In this document: in pieces, positions 8,896-18,223 of the stretch
Position numbering within the stretch: position 1 is the first letter of the stretch
How the letters are laid out: each line of letters starts with the position of its first letter
From: Thermosipho affectus
Lineage (GTDB): Bacteria; Thermotogota; Thermotogae; Thermotogales; Fervidobacteriaceae
Assembly (NCBI RefSeq): GCF_001990485.1
Contig: NZ_LBFC01000006.1
Span: 116,564-180,563, forward strand
Direction of reading: 5' to 3'
Length of the DNA: 64,000 nt
The notes under the pieces: generated by a model
Database searches by the model: none
Seen by the model: the letters and a program-made list of their open reading frames with translations, nothing else
Told to the model about the DNA's origin: nothing
Program-made: the position numbers and the translations under genes

Positions 8896-9645
8896 ATGGA
8901 GATAATTCTTGGAATCATACAAGGTCTTACCGAATTTTTACCCGTTTCAAGTTCTGGACACTTAAGTATGTTCTCAAAAATTCTAAACATAGATTCAAAT
9001 TTATCTATTTTTGCACTTTTACATCTTGCAACATTAGCCGCAATTATAATTTTTGTATGGAAAGAATTATTTGAAATAATAAAAGGATTGTTTAAATTTG
9101 AAAAAAATTATATAAATCTTGTACTTAAAATTATTGTCTCTACAATACCTGCAGCAATTTTTGGTCTTTTATTTGAAAACAAAGTGGAATCTTCCATTTC
9201 AAATCTTAAAATTATCTCTTTCTTCTTTTTAGTAACGAGCGCCGCGCTTTTTATTTCCGACAAACTAAAGGGAAAGAAAAATTATTTTGAAATAACATAT
9301 ACCGATGCATTAACAATCGGTTTATTTCAGGCGTTGGCAATATTCCCAGGAATATCAAGAAGTGGATTCACACTATTTGGCGCATTAATGATAGGATTAA
9401 AAAGAGAATTAGCGTTAAAATATTCTTTTCTAATAAGTATTCCCGTAATATTAGGAGCTGGTATACTAGGTGTAAAAAACATGTCTATTAATACAATCTA
9501 TTTAACCTCTGCGCTAGTTGCTTTCATATTCGGTTTATTTAGCTTATTTATACTTAAAAAAGCTACTATCTCAAAAAATCTTAAGATATTTTCCATATAT
9601 TGTCTATTTGCATCTATTCTCTCATTTATATTAGGGGGGATTTAA
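8896..9645 (+). CDS. uppP: Undecaprenyl-diphosphate phosphatase UppP
   Basis: This 249-residue polytopic membrane protein recycles the undecaprenyl-PP carrier for peptidoglycan and surface glycan synthesis. Both family motifs are present: GLTEFLPVSSSGHL near the N-terminus and PGISRSGFT in the second half, with the essential Glu, His, Ser and Arg residues. The ATG start follows AAGGAGGA at a good distance. The next gene, hutI, begins one base after its stop codon. Confidence 0.95.
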   Translation: MEIILGIIQGLTEFLPVSSSGHLSMFSKILNIDSNLSIFALLHLATLAAIIIFVWKELFEIIKGLFKFEKNYINLVLKIIVSTIPAAIFGLLFENKVESSISNLKIISFFFLVTSAALFISDKLKGKKNYFEITYTDALTIGLFQALAIFPGISRSGFTLFGALMIGLKRELALKYSFLISIPVILGAGILGVKNMSINTIYLTSALVAFIFGLFSLFILKKATISKNLKIFSIYCLFASILSFILGGI

Positions 9646-10842
9646 ATGTTCAAGATACATGCTGATCATCTTTTAACTCCAACGGGAAATACTCCAAAAA
9701 AAGGAAAAGAAATGCAAGAATTATTCGAGGCATTTGACGTAGATGTGATAATTGATCATGGGAAAATTTTGGACATAAAAAAGCACAAATCAAAATCTGA
9801 TTATACAATTAATGCAAAACTTGTAACTCCCGCCTTTGTAGATGCACATACACACATTCCATTCTATGGAAAACGTGCAAATGAATTTTACATGAGAGCA
9901 CGTGGGAAAACCTACTCTCAAATATTCGAAAAAGGTGGGGGAATTCACAGCAGCGTAAAGATGGTAAGAAACGCAACTGTAGATGAAATAGTAAAAGAAA
10001 ACATTAAATATTTAAACCTCTTAAAACAAAACGGAATATGTGCAATTGAAGGGAAAAGTGGATACGGTCTTGAAAAAGTAAGTGAAATAAAACAGCTAAA
10101 AGCGATATCAATATTAAATGAAATACAGGATGTGAAAGTGATTCCAACATTTTTGGGGTTACATGCAATTCCAAAGGATAGTGATAAAACAGAATATATA
10201 AAAAATGTAAAAGAATGGCTAGATGATATCAAAAGTTTCACAAATACAATAGACGTATTTTGCGATAAAGGTGTGTTTCTACCGGAAGATATTGAGGAAT
10301 TTTTTAATTTTGCCAAAGAAAGGGGATTTAAATTAAGATTCCATGCAGATGAAATAGCAAATGTCGGTGCAACAAAACTTGCGGTGAAGTTACATGCAGT
10401 CTCTGCAGATCATTTATTAAAAATAGATGAAGAAGAAATAGCTTTACTTTCAAAATCAAATACAGTTGCAACATTAATGCCAGGCACAAGTTTCTACCTT
10501 GGTGAAACATTTGCAAATGCAAGAAAAATCATTGATAAAGGTGCGGCAGTTGCTTTAGGCTCTGATTTTAATCCCGGTTCATGTCCAATCTTTTCACCAT
10601 CGTTTGTTATGCATCTTGCCATAAGATTTTTAAAAATGGAACCAGAAGAAATCTTAACGGCTTACACCTTAAACGCTGCACATGTGCTTGGAATTGAAAA
10701 TGGAAAAATAGAGCCAGGATTTCAATGTGATATTGCCCTTTGGAACACAAATGAATTTTTGGATATTCCCTATATGTTTGATCAAAACTTTCTAAGAGGT
10801 ATTATAATCAACGGAAAGGTGACTATGTATGAAGTTTTTTAA
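9646..10842 (+). CDS. hutI: Imidazolonepropionase HutI
   Basis: The 398-residue amidohydrolase-fold protein hydrolyses imidazolone-5-propionate to formiminoglutamate in histidine degradation. HutI features are clear: metal motif VDAHTHIPF, the substrate segment NEFYMRARGKTYSQIFEKGGGI, HADEIAN, and SDFNPGSCP near the C-terminus. No hutH, hutU or hutG lies nearby, so the gene is an orphan in an envelope/housekeeping run. It may act in another amidohydrolase reaction. The ATG directly follows the uppP stop codon and has an AGGGGGG SD. Confidence 0.88.
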   Translation: MFKIHADHLLTPTGNTPKKGKEMQELFEAFDVDVIIDHGKILDIKKHKSKSDYTINAKLVTPAFVDAHTHIPFYGKRANEFYMRARGKTYSQIFEKGGGIHSSVKMVRNATVDEIVKENIKYLNLLKQNGICAIEGKSGYGLEKVSEIKQLKAISILNEIQDVKVIPTFLGLHAIPKDSDKTEYIKNVKEWLDDIKSFTNTIDVFCDKGVFLPEDIEEFFNFAKERGFKLRFHADEIANVGATKLAVKLHAVSADHLLKIDEEEIALLSKSNTVATLMPGTSFYLGETFANARKIIDKGAAVALGSDFNPGSCPIFSPSFVMHLAIRFLKMEPEEILTAYTLNAAHVLGIENGKIEPGFQCDIALWNTNEFLDIPYMFDQNFLRGIIINGKVTMYEVF

Positions 10843-11170
10843 ACGTGCAGACATTGTTTTAATCCTTATAATAGTCCTTTTTTCCGTAATATTTTTTCCA
10901 AAAGTTAGTAAAAATTCCATTTTCGTGGTAAAAGTTAACGGAGAACTCTATTTAAAACTAACAAAACCCGGAGCATACAAAATAAAAGATAACAATGGAA
11001 AAGTCCTTTCAATTGTACACTTTGACGGCGAAAAAGCTTGGATAACAGATTCAACTTGTCCTTTAAAGATTTGCGAAAAAACTGGTAAAATAGACAAAGG
11101 AGGAAAAATAATTTGTGTTCCAAACAAGATAGTCGTAGAATCGAAAGAACAAGAATTACAAACCTGGTAA
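10829..11170 (+). CDS. NusG domain II-containing membrane-anchored protein
   Basis: The 113-residue protein has one N-terminal membrane helix (about 8-24) followed by a small beta-rich NusG-II-type domain with a conserved Cys pair (STCPLKICEKTGKI). Proteins of this type commonly neighbour a Gx-transporter (heptaprenyl diphosphate synthase component I family) gene, as here. It overlaps hutI by 14 bases and the next gene by 58 bases. Function is not established; the Cys pair and context suggest a redox or electron-transfer-associated membrane role. Confidence 0.75.
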   Translation: MKFFKRADIVLILIIVLFSVIFFPKVSKNSIFVVKVNGELYLKLTKPGAYKIKDNNGKVLSIVHFDGEKAWITDSTCPLKICEKTGKIDKGGKIICVPNKIVVESKEQELQTW

Positions 11171-11658
11171 TATACGCCCTTTTGGTGTCAATATCTTCCG
11201 TAATGTTTGTTATAGAAAAATACATTCCATATCCTGTACCTGCTGGAAAATGGGGGTTTTCCAATTTTGTAATATTATACACTGTATTAAACATTGGCTT
11301 TAAAGGTGGAGTGTTAGTAGGTACTTTAAAAACATTAATTGGAAGTATATTTACCGGAACAATATTTACCCCTCCTTTCTTTATGGGGTTTTTTGGTATA
11401 ATCGCAGCTGTGACCTTTCAATGGTTATTTTCAAAATTAAATTTTTTTGGATACATTGGAATAAGCGTTATAGGTATGATTGCAAATAACTTTACACAAG
11501 TCTTAGTTGGAAGTATAATCATAAGGAGTAACTCTATATTTTCTTTTTTACCACTAATGATTGGACTTGGCATTATTTCTGCAATAATTAATGCCATCCT
11601 TGCACAAAAAATGGAGGAGATATTTAATGAATCTAATTTTGGCAACAACATCTCCTAG
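11113..11658 (+). CDS. Gx transporter family protein (Hpre_diP_synt_I)
   Basis: The 181-residue membrane protein has about five helices and the family pattern KYIPYPVPAGKWGFSNFVILY. The family was first named for heptaprenyl diphosphate synthase component I, but it looks like a small-substrate transporter S-component. The start is TTG at 11113, nine bases after a perfect GGAGG, so the first 58 bases lie inside the NusG-II gene in another frame. Its 3' end overlaps maf by 32 bases. The substrate is unknown. Confidence 0.75.
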   Translation: MCSKQDSRRIERTRITNLVIYALLVSISSVMFVIEKYIPYPVPAGKWGFSNFVILYTVLNIGFKGGVLVGTLKTLIGSIFTGTIFTPPFFMGFFGIIAAVTFQWLFSKLNFFGYIGISVIGMIANNFTQVLVGSIIIRSNSIFSFLPLMIGLGIISAIINAILAQKMEEIFNESNFGNNIS

Positions 11659-12223
11659 AAGAATAGACATATTCAAAATGCTAAATATCACGTTCAAAGT
11701 GATACCACCAAATATAAACGAAAACATAAATGAAAAAAATCCAGAAGAATTGGTAAAAAAACTTTCACTCATTAAAGCAAAAAGTATTAAAGAAAAAGGT
11801 ATAATAATTGCAGCAGATACAATTGTCTACTTTAATGGCAAAATTTTTGGAAAACCTAAAGATTACGATGAAGCATACAATATGCTTAAAACTCTTTCAG
11901 CAAATTGGCATACAGTATACACTGGAGTAACCATTCTAACAGAAAATGAAACAATCACATTTTGTGAAAAAACAAATGTGAAATTTAAACCTTTAACTGA
12001 TGAATTGATAAAATACTATATAAATACGTCAAAGCCATTTGATAAAGCAGGTGCATATGGTATCCAAGAGCTTGGTGCTATACTTGTAGAAAAAATAGAG
12101 GGGGATTTTTACAACGTTATGGGATTTCCAATTTCAAAAGTCTGGGATATCTTGTGGGATAGGGGGATAATAAATGCTTCCACGGGAAAAACTTCTGGTG
12201 GATGGTGCGGAAAAACTTTCTAA
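11627..12223 (+). CDS. maf: Maf-like nucleoside triphosphate pyrophosphatase
   Basis: This house-cleaning NTP pyrophosphatase hydrolyses non-canonical or dTTP/UTP-type nucleotides. The N-terminal motif LILATTSPRRIDIFK and the core AADTIVYFNGKIFGKPKD are diagnostic. The start at 11627 follows GGAGGAG; an in-frame extension upstream lies inside the Gx transporter gene and has no SD. The C-terminal 16 or so codons overlap the start of radC, so the two are tightly coupled. A maf-radC pairing is common in bacteria. Confidence 0.92.
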   Translation: MNLILATTSPRRIDIFKMLNITFKVIPPNINENINEKNPEELVKKLSLIKAKSIKEKGIIIAADTIVYFNGKIFGKPKDYDEAYNMLKTLSANWHTVYTGVTILTENETITFCEKTNVKFKPLTDELIKYYINTSKPFDKAGAYGIQELGAILVEKIEGDFYNVMGFPISKVWDILWDRGIINASTGKTSGGWCGKTF

Positions 12224-12815
12224 TTATGAACTAATATCCATTCTAATTAGAACTGGAACAAAAGATAAAAACGTATTTGAACTTTCAAAAAAATTACTCG
12301 AATATTTTGACAACAGTCTTCTAAAATTAAGCAAAGCAAGTATAGAAGATTTATGTAATGTAAAAGGACTTGGCAAGGCAAAAGCTGCTACAATATTTGC
12401 AGCAATCGAACTCTCAAAAAGACTTTTAAATGAAGAAAGAAAAGGAAAAACATTAAATTCACCTGAATTAGTATACGAATATTGCAAAGATATGAAACAA
12501 TACGATCAAGAAGTGGTAAGGGTAATAATGCTCAACTCTAAACTTTCAGAAATTACTTCAAAAGATATAACAATCGGACTTATAGACACAAGTCTTGCAC
12601 ATCCCAGGGAAATTTATAGAGAAGCTATTAAAAACTCCGCAGCATACATCATTCTAGTACACAACCACCCATCTGGAGATGTAAAGCCAAGTAAAAATGA
12701 CAAAGATTTAACTTTTAAAATTAAGGAAGCAGGGGAAATAATAGGTATAAAGTTGCTTGACCATATAATTGTTGGAAATGGATTTTACAGTTTTAAAAAA
12801 AATAAATTACTTTAA
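12174..12815 (+). CDS. radC: RadC family JAB/MPN-domain protein
   Basis: The 213-residue protein has an N-terminal helix-hairpin-helix region (CNVKGLGKAKAATIFAAIEL) and a C-terminal JAMM metalloprotease-like domain with the HNHPSGD zinc motif and a distal Asp (SKNDKD). Despite the name, a general DNA-repair role is not supported in bacteria; these proteins may act on DNA or protein in stress or competence. The ATG follows TAGGGGG, inside the end of maf. Confidence 0.9.
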   Translation: MLPREKLLVDGAEKLSNYELISILIRTGTKDKNVFELSKKLLEYFDNSLLKLSKASIEDLCNVKGLGKAKAATIFAAIELSKRLLNEERKGKTLNSPELVYEYCKDMKQYDQEVVRVIMLNSKLSEITSKDITIGLIDTSLAHPREIYREAIKNSAAYIILVHNHPSGDVKPSKNDKDLTFKIKEAGEIIGIKLLDHIIVGNGFYSFKKNKLL

Positions 12816-12826
12816 GGGGTGTCAAA

Positions 12827-13966
12827 ATGGAAAAAGAAGATAAACTAAAAAATATTTTAGAACTCAAAAAAAAATTGGAAAAGGAATTAGTAAAAACTGG
12901 GAAAAAGAAAAAAGAAAAGATTAAAAATAATCCTAAAAGCGGCAAAGATATAAAAAAATTAAAAGAAAAACTTATAAAAAAAGCAAACATTTCAAAAGAA
13001 GATAGCTACACTATTTTCGATATCAATAAGCAAGATTATGATGCAAGTATTGAAGAAATAATCAACACTTTAAGAAAATTTTCCACCACCGACAAAATAT
13101 TTCTTGCATTAATAAACATTTTAGAGGGAAATTTCGATGAAGCTAGCAAGTTTTTAAACCAAAATACGGTAATTTCAAAATACAACTTGCTACTTACAAA
13201 ACTCTATAAAAAGCAAAACATATCAAACGAAATCGTCGAATTTATCAAAAACAATACGCATTCCATATACCCTTATCTATTACTTTTGGAGTATTACATT
13301 GCAAATGGATTATCCAAAAACTTTTCAAAAATATTATCTCAACTCTCAAATATAGATAGCTTTTTTAAAATTATCCTCGATGCCTATATGGGGAACCAAA
13401 TAGATACAAATACCTTAAAAAACATAATTAAAACAAAAGTTTTTCCGTCTCTCACTCTATTTTTCATCAAAAAGAAAAACTTTGAATCAGAAAACACCAA
13501 AAGTTTTTGTCTAAACACAAACTACAGTTTAATTGAAGGAAAGATACCACCAAACAGACCATACTGTATAAAATCAGTTTTTGCAAATACCGCCTGGGCA
13601 CTATTAAATGGCCGTGAAATAAATCTCAATAACCTAAAAAGGTTCGAAAAAACCCCAGAATATAATCTATTTTTTGGTTTCTTCTATTACAACAACAACT
13701 TGTTTGAAAAATCAAAGATATTTTTTAGTAAATTTGAAAATCAAGTGGAAAAATACGAAATTAAACTACTTTTTAAGAAAGAAACGTTTGTTGGTTTAAA
13801 GCAATTTTATTATATTCCCAGAGGTTATCAAAAAAAATTGAGTGGAAACATATTCGACATTATCCACCAAAATCCAGAGTACGACTTCTACGTTGAATAC
13901 TTTGATCCAGAAGTTGTTAGGTTATTATTTTCGGAAAAACATTGTAAACTAATATACGGTGATTAA
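12827..13966 (+). CDS. Lysine-rich protein with TPR-like helical region, function unknown
   Basis: The 379-residue protein has an extremely Lys/Glu-rich N-terminus (about 1-60, likely coiled coil). A helical section follows with repeat-like pieces such as NILEGNFDEASKFLNQN and FFYYNNNLFEKSKIFFSKFE that look like degenerate TPR units. There is no signal peptide, so it should be cytoplasmic. The gene overlaps the Wzi-like barrel gene that follows and opens the envelope group. I do not recognise the family; a scaffold role for the next gene products is a guess. Confidence 0.6.
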   Translation: MEKEDKLKNILELKKKLEKELVKTGKKKKEKIKNNPKSGKDIKKLKEKLIKKANISKEDSYTIFDINKQDYDASIEEIINTLRKFSTTDKIFLALINILEGNFDEASKFLNQNTVISKYNLLLTKLYKKQNISNEIVEFIKNNTHSIYPYLLLLEYYIANGLSKNFSKILSQLSNIDSFFKIILDAYMGNQIDTNTLKNIIKTKVFPSLTLFFIKKKNFESENTKSFCLNTNYSLIEGKIPPNRPYCIKSVFANTAWALLNGREINLNNLKRFEKTPEYNLFFGFFYYNNNLFEKSKIFFSKFENQVEKYEIKLLFKKETFVGLKQFYYIPRGYQKKLSGNIFDIIHQNPEYDFYVEYFDPEVVRLLFSEKHCKLIYGD

Positions 13967-13967
13967 T

Positions 13968-15353
13968 ATGAAAAAGATAATATTAATTCTTCAATTGATT
14001 TCTATAGTTGCATTTTCAAAATTTTCATTTTTTACCACAAACTATATCGAAAATTTAGAAAATGGGTTACAAATAAACCTAAGTTATGCGTTTGGAAACT
14101 GGCAGAAAAGTTATATTCTAAAAGGCGATGGACCTGGGAGGGCTTTAAATCCTGCAGAAAGCGGATTTTATATCTTTGAAAAAATCCCTCCCTATCTAAA
14201 TTTTGAGATTTTATTTCAAAATAATAATTTTGTGCTCTATACCAATATACCATTTTCCAAAGAAACAACTGTAAAAATTAAAGATCCTTTCTTAAATTTT
14301 TCATTTACATCTTTTGATATGAACGGGCCTGAAAACTTTTTACTTGGATATCTAAAAAAAGATCTATTTATAGGCATCGGAAGATATCCCATTAAATGGG
14401 GGGATTCAAAATATCCCATTACAATATCAGATACTACTTTCCAAGATAATCTTACAATTTCAAAAAAATTTGAAAATTTCACTTATACTTACCATTTTAT
14501 TTCTTCTTTTCCACTTCTAACAAAAGAAGAAAAGCACATTCAAGAAAACTACTACGAAAAACACACACCAAACTTATATTTTTTTGAACCATTTAAAACT
14601 ATTGTCGCACACAGATTTGAGTTCTTCTTAGATGATTTTAGAATAGCAATAGGTGAGTTAAACGTAGTAGGTGGAAAAGCACCAGATTTAATTGATTTAA
14701 ATCCACTAATGTTTTTTCACAACACATATGGCGAAGGCTATTCAAACGTCTTATCATCTGTAGATTTTTCGTATAGTTTTAAAAACCTTAAAATATTTGG
14801 AGAATTTGCACTTGACGACTATATAACCCCAACAGAAACAGAAGATTACAAACCCAATGCATACGGATATAATTTAGGTATTGAATTTAATCTTGATAAT
14901 TTTAATATTTGGTTTGAATACGATTTTACAAGCGAGTGGATGTATATTACAAATTACCTTCCGTATTTAAGGATAAACGTAAGACATTTTTATCTTGATA
15001 ACAATAACAGTCCTGGGAGGGCACTTGCAGATTTTCCACTTGGATTCAGATATGGTCCAGACGCAACAATGGTCTCCATGGGTGGAAATTACAAAATAGA
15101 AAATTTAAAAATTTCATTTACATATAATTTTCTTGTCAAAGGTACGGTAAATGATGATGGAAAAATAAGATGGAAGTGGTTTTGGGATGCATGGAATGAA
15201 AATGTGTCACCACAAGGTATAAAAATAGAAAAATCAACTGATTTGATGTATAATATTATTGACCTTTTAGTTGTATACAACTTTTTTAAATTTAACATCT
15301 TTAAAGTAAACGACAATATACTATTTATTTTTAGTACAGAGGTGAAAATATAA
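13968..15353 (+). CDS. Wzi-like outer-membrane beta-barrel protein
   Basis: This protein of about 461 residues has a clear signal peptide (MKKIILILQLISIVAFS) and alternating, aromatic-rich beta strands throughout. A middle segment (HRFEFFLDDFRIAIGELNVVGG ... DLNPLMFF) resembles capsule-assembly Wzi barrels, which hold surface polysaccharide at the outer membrane. PGRAL occurs twice (near residues 55 and 348) in similar settings. The SD GGTGAT favours ATG at 13968 over GTG at 13959. Two glycosyltransferases and a flippase-like protein follow directly, which supports a surface-glycan role. Confidence 0.6.
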   Translation: MKKIILILQLISIVAFSKFSFFTTNYIENLENGLQINLSYAFGNWQKSYILKGDGPGRALNPAESGFYIFEKIPPYLNFEILFQNNNFVLYTNIPFSKETTVKIKDPFLNFSFTSFDMNGPENFLLGYLKKDLFIGIGRYPIKWGDSKYPITISDTTFQDNLTISKKFENFTYTYHFISSFPLLTKEEKHIQENYYEKHTPNLYFFEPFKTIVAHRFEFFLDDFRIAIGELNVVGGKAPDLIDLNPLMFFHNTYGEGYSNVLSSVDFSYSFKNLKIFGEFALDDYITPTETEDYKPNAYGYNLGIEFNLDNFNIWFEYDFTSEWMYITNYLPYLRINVRHFYLDNNNSPGRALADFPLGFRYGPDATMVSMGGNYKIENLKISFTYNFLVKGTVNDDGKIRWKWFWDAWNENVSPQGIKIEKSTDLMYNIIDLLVVYNFFKFNIFKVNDNILFIFSTEVKI

Positions 15354-16489
15354 TGTTTACAGTGGCATTTTATGTATTAAATATACTAATCTCTTTGATA
15401 ATAGTACTCTATGGAAAATACAAAAATGAAAAGAGAACAAATTACCTTCACGAAAATAGAAATCCAGATTACAATCCGCTAGTTTCTGTTATAATCCCAT
15501 GCTATAACGAAGAGGAGGTAATTGAGAACACAATAAAAACTGTAGCAGACAGTAGCTACAAGAATATTGAAATAATAGTGATAGATGATAATTCTAAGGA
15601 CAAGACATATGAGCTTGCAAAAAAACTCGAAACAAAATACAAAAATTTAAAAGTTATAAAAAAGAAGGGAGAAAAAGGAAAACCACAATCTATAAACGAA
15701 GCAATGAAAATCGCAAAAGGTGATATTATACTATTCATAGACGCTGATGCAAGAATTCCAAAAAATTACATTTCATCCCATATCTTTTGCTTTTCAAATC
15801 CAAAAGTGGAAATGATCTTTACAAACTTCGAAGCATACAATTTCAAATTTAAACCCGTATTCATTATTCAAGAAATTTATTTCAATTTTGTAAAAACTAT
15901 TTTCTATTCAAATATAATAGTTAGAATGATATTTATGGGAAATGGTGTCTTCTTTAAAAGAAGTCTTCTTGAAAAAATACTTCCTATTGATCCGAAAACA
16001 TTAGTTGATGACTTTAGCATGGCCACAAAATTGTCAAAACTAAAAGTAAAAGAATATTATTCTACTTATCCCTATATAAATATCCAATTTGCAACAAATT
16101 TCAAAGATTTATGGAAACAACATAAAAGATGGTATATAGGTGGATTTAGAGAAATGTTTCAACGTATAAAAGAGGGAAATTTTTCATTTTTATTCTATTA
16201 CATGTTGGTAGGATTTATAATTTTCTTACCATTTATATCCATAGTATTAGATATGTTTTTTCACATTGGAATGTTAAAATTTGTTCTAGGATTAATAATT
16301 TCAGTATTTATTTTGATGTGGGTTAGTTCTCTTGATAGTAGACAATTTGGTTTTTTCTCACTTGTTTATTCTTTCTTTTACGTACCCATTTTAATGATTT
16401 TCGAACTCTTAGTGCTAATTTACAGTTATATTATAGGTCCGTTTAATAAAAAAATTCAGTGGTATAAAGTAAAGAGGGAAAAACTTTAA
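15353..16489 (+). CDS. Membrane-bound processive family 2 glycosyltransferase
   Basis: The 378-residue protein has an N-terminal membrane helix, a cytoplasmic GT-A domain with VSVIIPCYNEEE, IDDNSKD and DADAR motifs, and the QHKRW (QxxRW) motif of processive synthases such as hyaluronan, poly-GlcNAc and cellulose synthases. Three or four C-terminal helices follow. It overlaps the barrel gene stop by one base. The QxxRW motif suggests it polymerises and extrudes a polysaccharide. The sugar cannot be deduced. Confidence 0.85.
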   Translation: MFTVAFYVLNILISLIIVLYGKYKNEKRTNYLHENRNPDYNPLVSVIIPCYNEEEVIENTIKTVADSSYKNIEIIVIDDNSKDKTYELAKKLETKYKNLKVIKKKGEKGKPQSINEAMKIAKGDIILFIDADARIPKNYISSHIFCFSNPKVEMIFTNFEAYNFKFKPVFIIQEIYFNFVKTIFYSNIIVRMIFMGNGVFFKRSLLEKILPIDPKTLVDDFSMATKLSKLKVKEYYSTYPYINIQFATNFKDLWKQHKRWYIGGFREMFQRIKEGNFSFLFYYMLVGFIIFLPFISIVLDMFFHIGMLKFVLGLIISVFILMWVSSLDSRQFGFFSLVYSFFYVPILMIFELLVLIYSYIIGPFNKKIQWYKVKREKL

Positions 16490-17241
16490 TGAAACTTATG
16501 AAAATTTCTGTTGTAATTCCCGTTTTAAACGAAGAAACAACCCTTGAAAATACGTTAAAAAGCATCAAAAATCAAACGTATAAGAATTTTGAAATTATAG
16601 TTGTAGATAACGGAAGTACAGATAAATCCGTAGTGATTGCGAAAAAATACACACAAAATGTACTTTTTGAGAAAAAAAAGGGCCCAATAAATGCAATAGT
16701 AAAAGGGTTCAAATATGCAACTGGAGATATATTGATAACATGCGATGCAGACTCTATATATCCAAAAGATTATTTTGAAAAAATTGTAAAAAAATTCAAA
16801 AAGAAGAAAAATCTTTGTGCAATCTATGGACCTTTTCTATTTATCGAAAACAACAAATTCTCAAACTTTTTTGTGTGGCTCTTTTACATAACATCAGATT
16901 TTCTTTCAAAAATATTCACAAAGACATATATAGTAGGTGCCGCTAACTTTGCAATAAAAAAAGAGTGCTATCTAAAATCAGGTGGATACGATACCACAAA
17001 TAATTTAGCATCAAAAGATTTTCGTCTTGCAAAAAAATTATCCCACCTTGGTAAGGTCTCATTTTCTCCTTTTCTTCTAGTTCTAACATCGAATAGAAGA
17101 TTTAAAAAAGAAGGATTATTAAAAAGCTTAAAAAAAGCTTTTGCCTTATGGGCAGATGTGGCTTTCAATATCAACAAGATAACCTACAGCACTTATTACA
17201 CAAAAGAATATTACAGGAGGAAGAATGAAAAAGAAAAATAA
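16489..17241 (+). CDS. Family 2 glycosyltransferase
   Basis: The 250-residue GT-A protein begins KISVVIPVLNEETTLENTLKSIK and carries VDNGSTDKS and the metal-binding CDADS motif. It lacks QxxRW and has a hydrophobic stretch near residues 120-145, so it is probably a membrane-associated single-addition transferase. It starts on the stop codon of the previous glycosyltransferase (TAATG) and overlaps the flippase-like gene by 17 bases. It may build a linkage unit or branch for the glycan made by its neighbour. Confidence 0.85.
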   Translation: MKLMKISVVIPVLNEETTLENTLKSIKNQTYKNFEIIVVDNGSTDKSVVIAKKYTQNVLFEKKKGPINAIVKGFKYATGDILITCDADSIYPKDYFEKIVKKFKKKKNLCAIYGPFLFIENNKFSNFFVWLFYITSDFLSKIFTKTYIVGAANFAIKKECYLKSGGYDTTNNLASKDFRLAKKLSHLGKVSFSPFLLVLTSNRRFKKEGLLKSLKKAFALWADVAFNINKITYSTYYTKEYYRRKNEKEK

Positions 17242-18223
17242 AATTATTATCGGAATTATTTTATCCATTATTATATCCGGAGTTATCTTGCTCTTTTACA
17301 GTTTTTCATTAAACAAAAACATAATAAAAACGATATTTTTTTCGATTAATTACAAAGAATTTTTATGTGCAATTATTCTCGTATTACTGAGCTTTATACT
17401 AGACGGCATTAAGCATTATATTGTTTTTAAAACCTTAAATCAAAAAATAAACCTAATATCTTCGATAAACTCATGTTTTGTTACGGGATATTTCTCATCA
17501 GTTACACCTTTTTCAATGGGTGGTCAACCTTTTCAAATATACTACTTAAACAAGCATGGGGTTGATTCAGCATATGCTACACAGATCGTATTTCTAAGAC
17601 TATTTGAAATGATCTCATTAATGTTCTTTATTGATTTAAACTATATTGTTTTTTTATCTAATAAAATTTACGGTATTTCAAATAAAATTATATTTTTAGG
17701 ATTAATACTGACACTTGCATCCTCAATTGCAATACTTTTTGGAATAGTTTTTCCAAAAACATTTATAAAACTTCTACATACTTTTAAGAAGTGGAATTTT
17801 CTTTCAAAAATAGTTAATTTTGAAAGACTGGAAAATTGGTTTCACAAGCTTGATATGGTAATAAAAAAAATATTTAACGAACATAAAAAGTTAATATTAG
17901 TGGACTTTATAATGATGTTTTTACTATTAATTTTTCAAAGTTATGTTTTTTACTACTCCATATCAATATTTACAAATATGAATTTAAGCTTTTTTAAGTT
18001 TTTTTCCATAACAAACATAGTAAACGCTGTGGCATTTTTGGTTCCAACACCTGGTGCTAGTGGAAGCTTTGAAATAGTGTATACCAATGTTTTATCCGAA
18101 TTTGCTACAGATAAAGAAGCTATTATTAAAGGCGTATTATTTTATAGATTCCTCTCATATTACCTTCTAATAATAATAGGAACAATTATTTTAATACCTT
18201 TAATAAAAAAGAAAACAAACTAA
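17225..18223 (+). CDS. Lysylphosphatidylglycerol synthase TM/UPF0104 flippase-like protein
   Basis: The 332-residue protein has eight or nine predicted membrane helices and the family hallmarks FVTGYFSSVTPFSMGGQPFQ and the late PTPGASGSFE. It corresponds to the membrane half of MprF and to AglD-like proteins, which move lipids or lipid-linked sugars across the membrane. The catalytic aminoacyl-transfer domain of MprF is absent. Placed after two GT2 genes, it is a good candidate to flip a glycolipid. It ends convergently with the RND gene, overlapping by 4 bases with no hairpin between. Confidence 0.8.
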   Translation: MKKKNKIIIGIILSIIISGVILLFYSFSLNKNIIKTIFFSINYKEFLCAIILVLLSFILDGIKHYIVFKTLNQKINLISSINSCFVTGYFSSVTPFSMGGQPFQIYYLNKHGVDSAYATQIVFLRLFEMISLMFFIDLNYIVFLSNKIYGISNKIIFLGLILTLASSIAILFGIVFPKTFIKLLHTFKKWNFLSKIVNFERLENWFHKLDMVIKKIFNEHKKLILVDFIMMFLLLIFQSYVFYYSISIFTNMNLSFFKFFSITNIVNAVAFLVPTPGASGSFEIVYTNVLSEFATDKEAIIKGVLFYRFLSYYLLIIIGTIILIPLIKKKTN

